Part shown: positions 63,096 through 64,000 of the stretch, piece after piece
Layout of the letters: the number at the start of each line of letters is the position of its first letter
How positions within the stretch are numbered: the first letter of the stretch is position 1
From: Tritrichomonas musculus
Taxonomy: Eukaryota > Parabasalia > Tritrichomonadida > Tritrichomonadidae
Length of the DNA stretch: 64,000 bases
Direction of reading: 5' to 3'
Assembly: GCA_039105265.1 (NCBI GenBank)
Contig: JAPFFF010000096.1
Coordinates: 1 to 64,000, forward strand
The notes under the pieces: model-generated
The model's database searches: none
Seen by the model: only the letters and a program-made list of their open reading frames with translations
What the model was told of the DNA's origin: nothing
Made by a program: the position numbers and the translations under genes

Positions 63096-64000
63096 ATGGT
63101 TCAAATTGCAGTTGTAGCTGAATCTGATGGTTCAATTGCAGTTGTAGCTGAATCTGATGGTTCAAATTGTAGTTGTAGCTGAATCTAATGGTTCAATTGC
63201 AGTTGTAGCTGAATCTGATGGTTCAATTGCAGTTGTAGTTTAATCTAATGGTTCAAATTGCAGTTGTAGCTGAATCTGATGGTTCAATTGCAGTTGTAGT
63301 TTAATCTGATGGTTCAAATTGCAGTTGTAGTTTAATCTGATGATTCAATTGCAGTTGTAGTTTAATCTGATGGTTCAAATTGCAGTTGCAGCTGAATCTA
63401 ATGGTTCAATTGCAGTTGTAGCTGAATCTAATGGTTCAACTGCAGTTGTAGTTTAATCTGATGGTTCAAATTGCAGTTGTAGTTTAATCTGATGATTCAA
63501 ATTGCAGTTGTAGTTTAATCTGATGGTTCAATTGCAGTTGTAGTTTAATCTGATGGTTCAAATTGCAGTTGTAGTTTAATCTGATGATTCAATTGCAGTT
63601 GTAGTTTAATCTGATGGTTCAAATTGCAGTTGCAGCTGAATCTAATGGTTCAATTGCAGTTGTAGCTGAATCTAATGGTTCAACTGCAGTTGTAGTTTAA
63701 TCTGATGGTTCAAATTGCAGTTGTAGTTTAATCTGATGATTCAATTGCAGTTGTAGTTTAATCTGATGGTTCAAATTGCAGTTGCAGCTGAATCTAATGG
63801 TTCAATTGCAGTTGTAGCTGAATCTAATGGTTCAAATTGCAGTTGTAGCTGAATCTGATGGTTCAATTGCAGTTGCAGCTGAATCTAATGGTTCAATTGC
63901 AGTTGTAGCTGAATCTGATGGTTCAAATTGCAGTTGTAGCTGAATCTGATGGTTCAAATTGCAGTTGTAGTTTAATCTGATGGTTCAATTGCAGTTGTAG

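Larger units (their letters stand above)
6823..64000 (-). repeat. Satellite array, right arm, monomers on - strand
   Basis: About 57 kb of uninterrupted monomers, all in the orientation ctgatggttcaa(a)ttgcag followed by ttgtagtttaat or ttgtagctgaat. The array continues past the window end. Reading line by line I found no second orientation switch, transposon, low-copy island or partial gene. The consensus 31-mer is about one third G+C, contains no CpG and shows strong strand asymmetry (A over T and C over G on the monomer strand). Variants cluster into blocks, listed separately. Isolated single-base changes such as ttgttgttt (57470) and ggttgaaatt (57881) are scattered throughout. Confidence 0.97.
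54705..64000 (-). repeat. Variant block R4, running off the window
   Basis: This block is marked by alternating ttgtagctgaatc and ttgtagtttaatc 30-bp units, gatgattcaattg, and the private variant caatttcagttg at 56026, 61004 and 62129. It is poor in gttacagctg and has no caatcgcag. Copies recur at 3797-3856 bp (54661/58458, 55055/58911), 4978 bp (56726/61704) and 6103 bp (56726/62829). Confidence 0.75.

Noticed and set aside
131-64000. CRISPR array
   Set aside because: The units are head-to-tail monomers without unique spacers, and no cas-like gene is present. The variation is point-like and shared between units.
131-64000. Transcription-factor sites (caactg Myb-like core, cagctg E-box, ctgataa GATA-like)
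   Set aside because: These short motifs occur because they are part of the monomer or its variants. Their number follows from repetition and is no evidence of regulation.
6823-64000. Transposon or LTR remnants inside the array
   Set aside because: No stretch longer than one monomer departs from the satellite pattern, and no target-site duplication or terminal repeat was seen.
131-64000. Telomeric or CENP-B-box sequence
   Set aside because: No TTAGGG- or TTAGG-type runs occur, and the CpG-bearing CENP-B box is absent from the monomer. Centromere function cannot be inferred from sequence alone.

Overview
The window is almost entirely one tandem satellite array. From about base 131 to the last base, every line is built from a 30- or 31-bp monomer. 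Read in the left-hand orientation, the monomer's first half is gaaccatcagatt and its second half is aaactacaactgcaa followed by two or three T. Dividing the length by the mean period gives roughly 2,100 monomers (an estimate, not a count). No protein-coding gene, RNA gene, mobile element or CRISPR array is supported. Only bases 1-70 lack the repeat. An array of this size points to a eukaryotic nuclear chromosome (heterochromatin, pericentromere or subtelomere). I do not recognise the satellite family and cannot name a clade.

Layout: 1-70 is unique flank with a T9 run. 71-130 holds two decayed 30-bp monomers, so the true array edge lies here. 131-6822 is an arm with monomers on the + strand. 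At 6814-6831 an 18-bp perfect palindrome joins that arm head-to-head to a second arm, 6823-64000, in which every monomer is on the - strand. The second arm is a mosaic of variant families with fairly sharp borders: a transition (6823-7455), R1a (7455-19990), R2 (19990-33570), R3a (33570-40985), R1b (40985-51320), R3b (51321-54705) and R4 (54705-64000). The block borders are my own, set by marker variants.

Higher-order structure is strong and nested. Long collinear copies recur at fixed spacings: 1255 bp in the left arm; 2486 bp in R1a; 1514, 1002, 6696 and 7910 bp in R2; 1192 bp in R3a; 977 bp in R3b; and 1125 and 6103 bp in R4. A block of about 9.5 kb (R1a/R1b) is repeated at 31,594-31,596 bp. 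One stretch of the left arm (about 4780-5660) is an inverted copy of part of R3a (about 33830-34660). This ties the left arm to R3 and suggests how the orientation switch arose.

There is no evidence of genes working together. Short open frames of 61-111 codons, with a 10-residue periodic peptide, follow simply from runs of 30-bp monomers and are not treated as genes. The most notable points are the orientation switch at a palindrome already present in many monomers, the inverted R3 block, the multi-level duplications and the decayed edge monomers. All spacings and extents were read by eye at anchor positions, so block ends are good to a few tens of bases.
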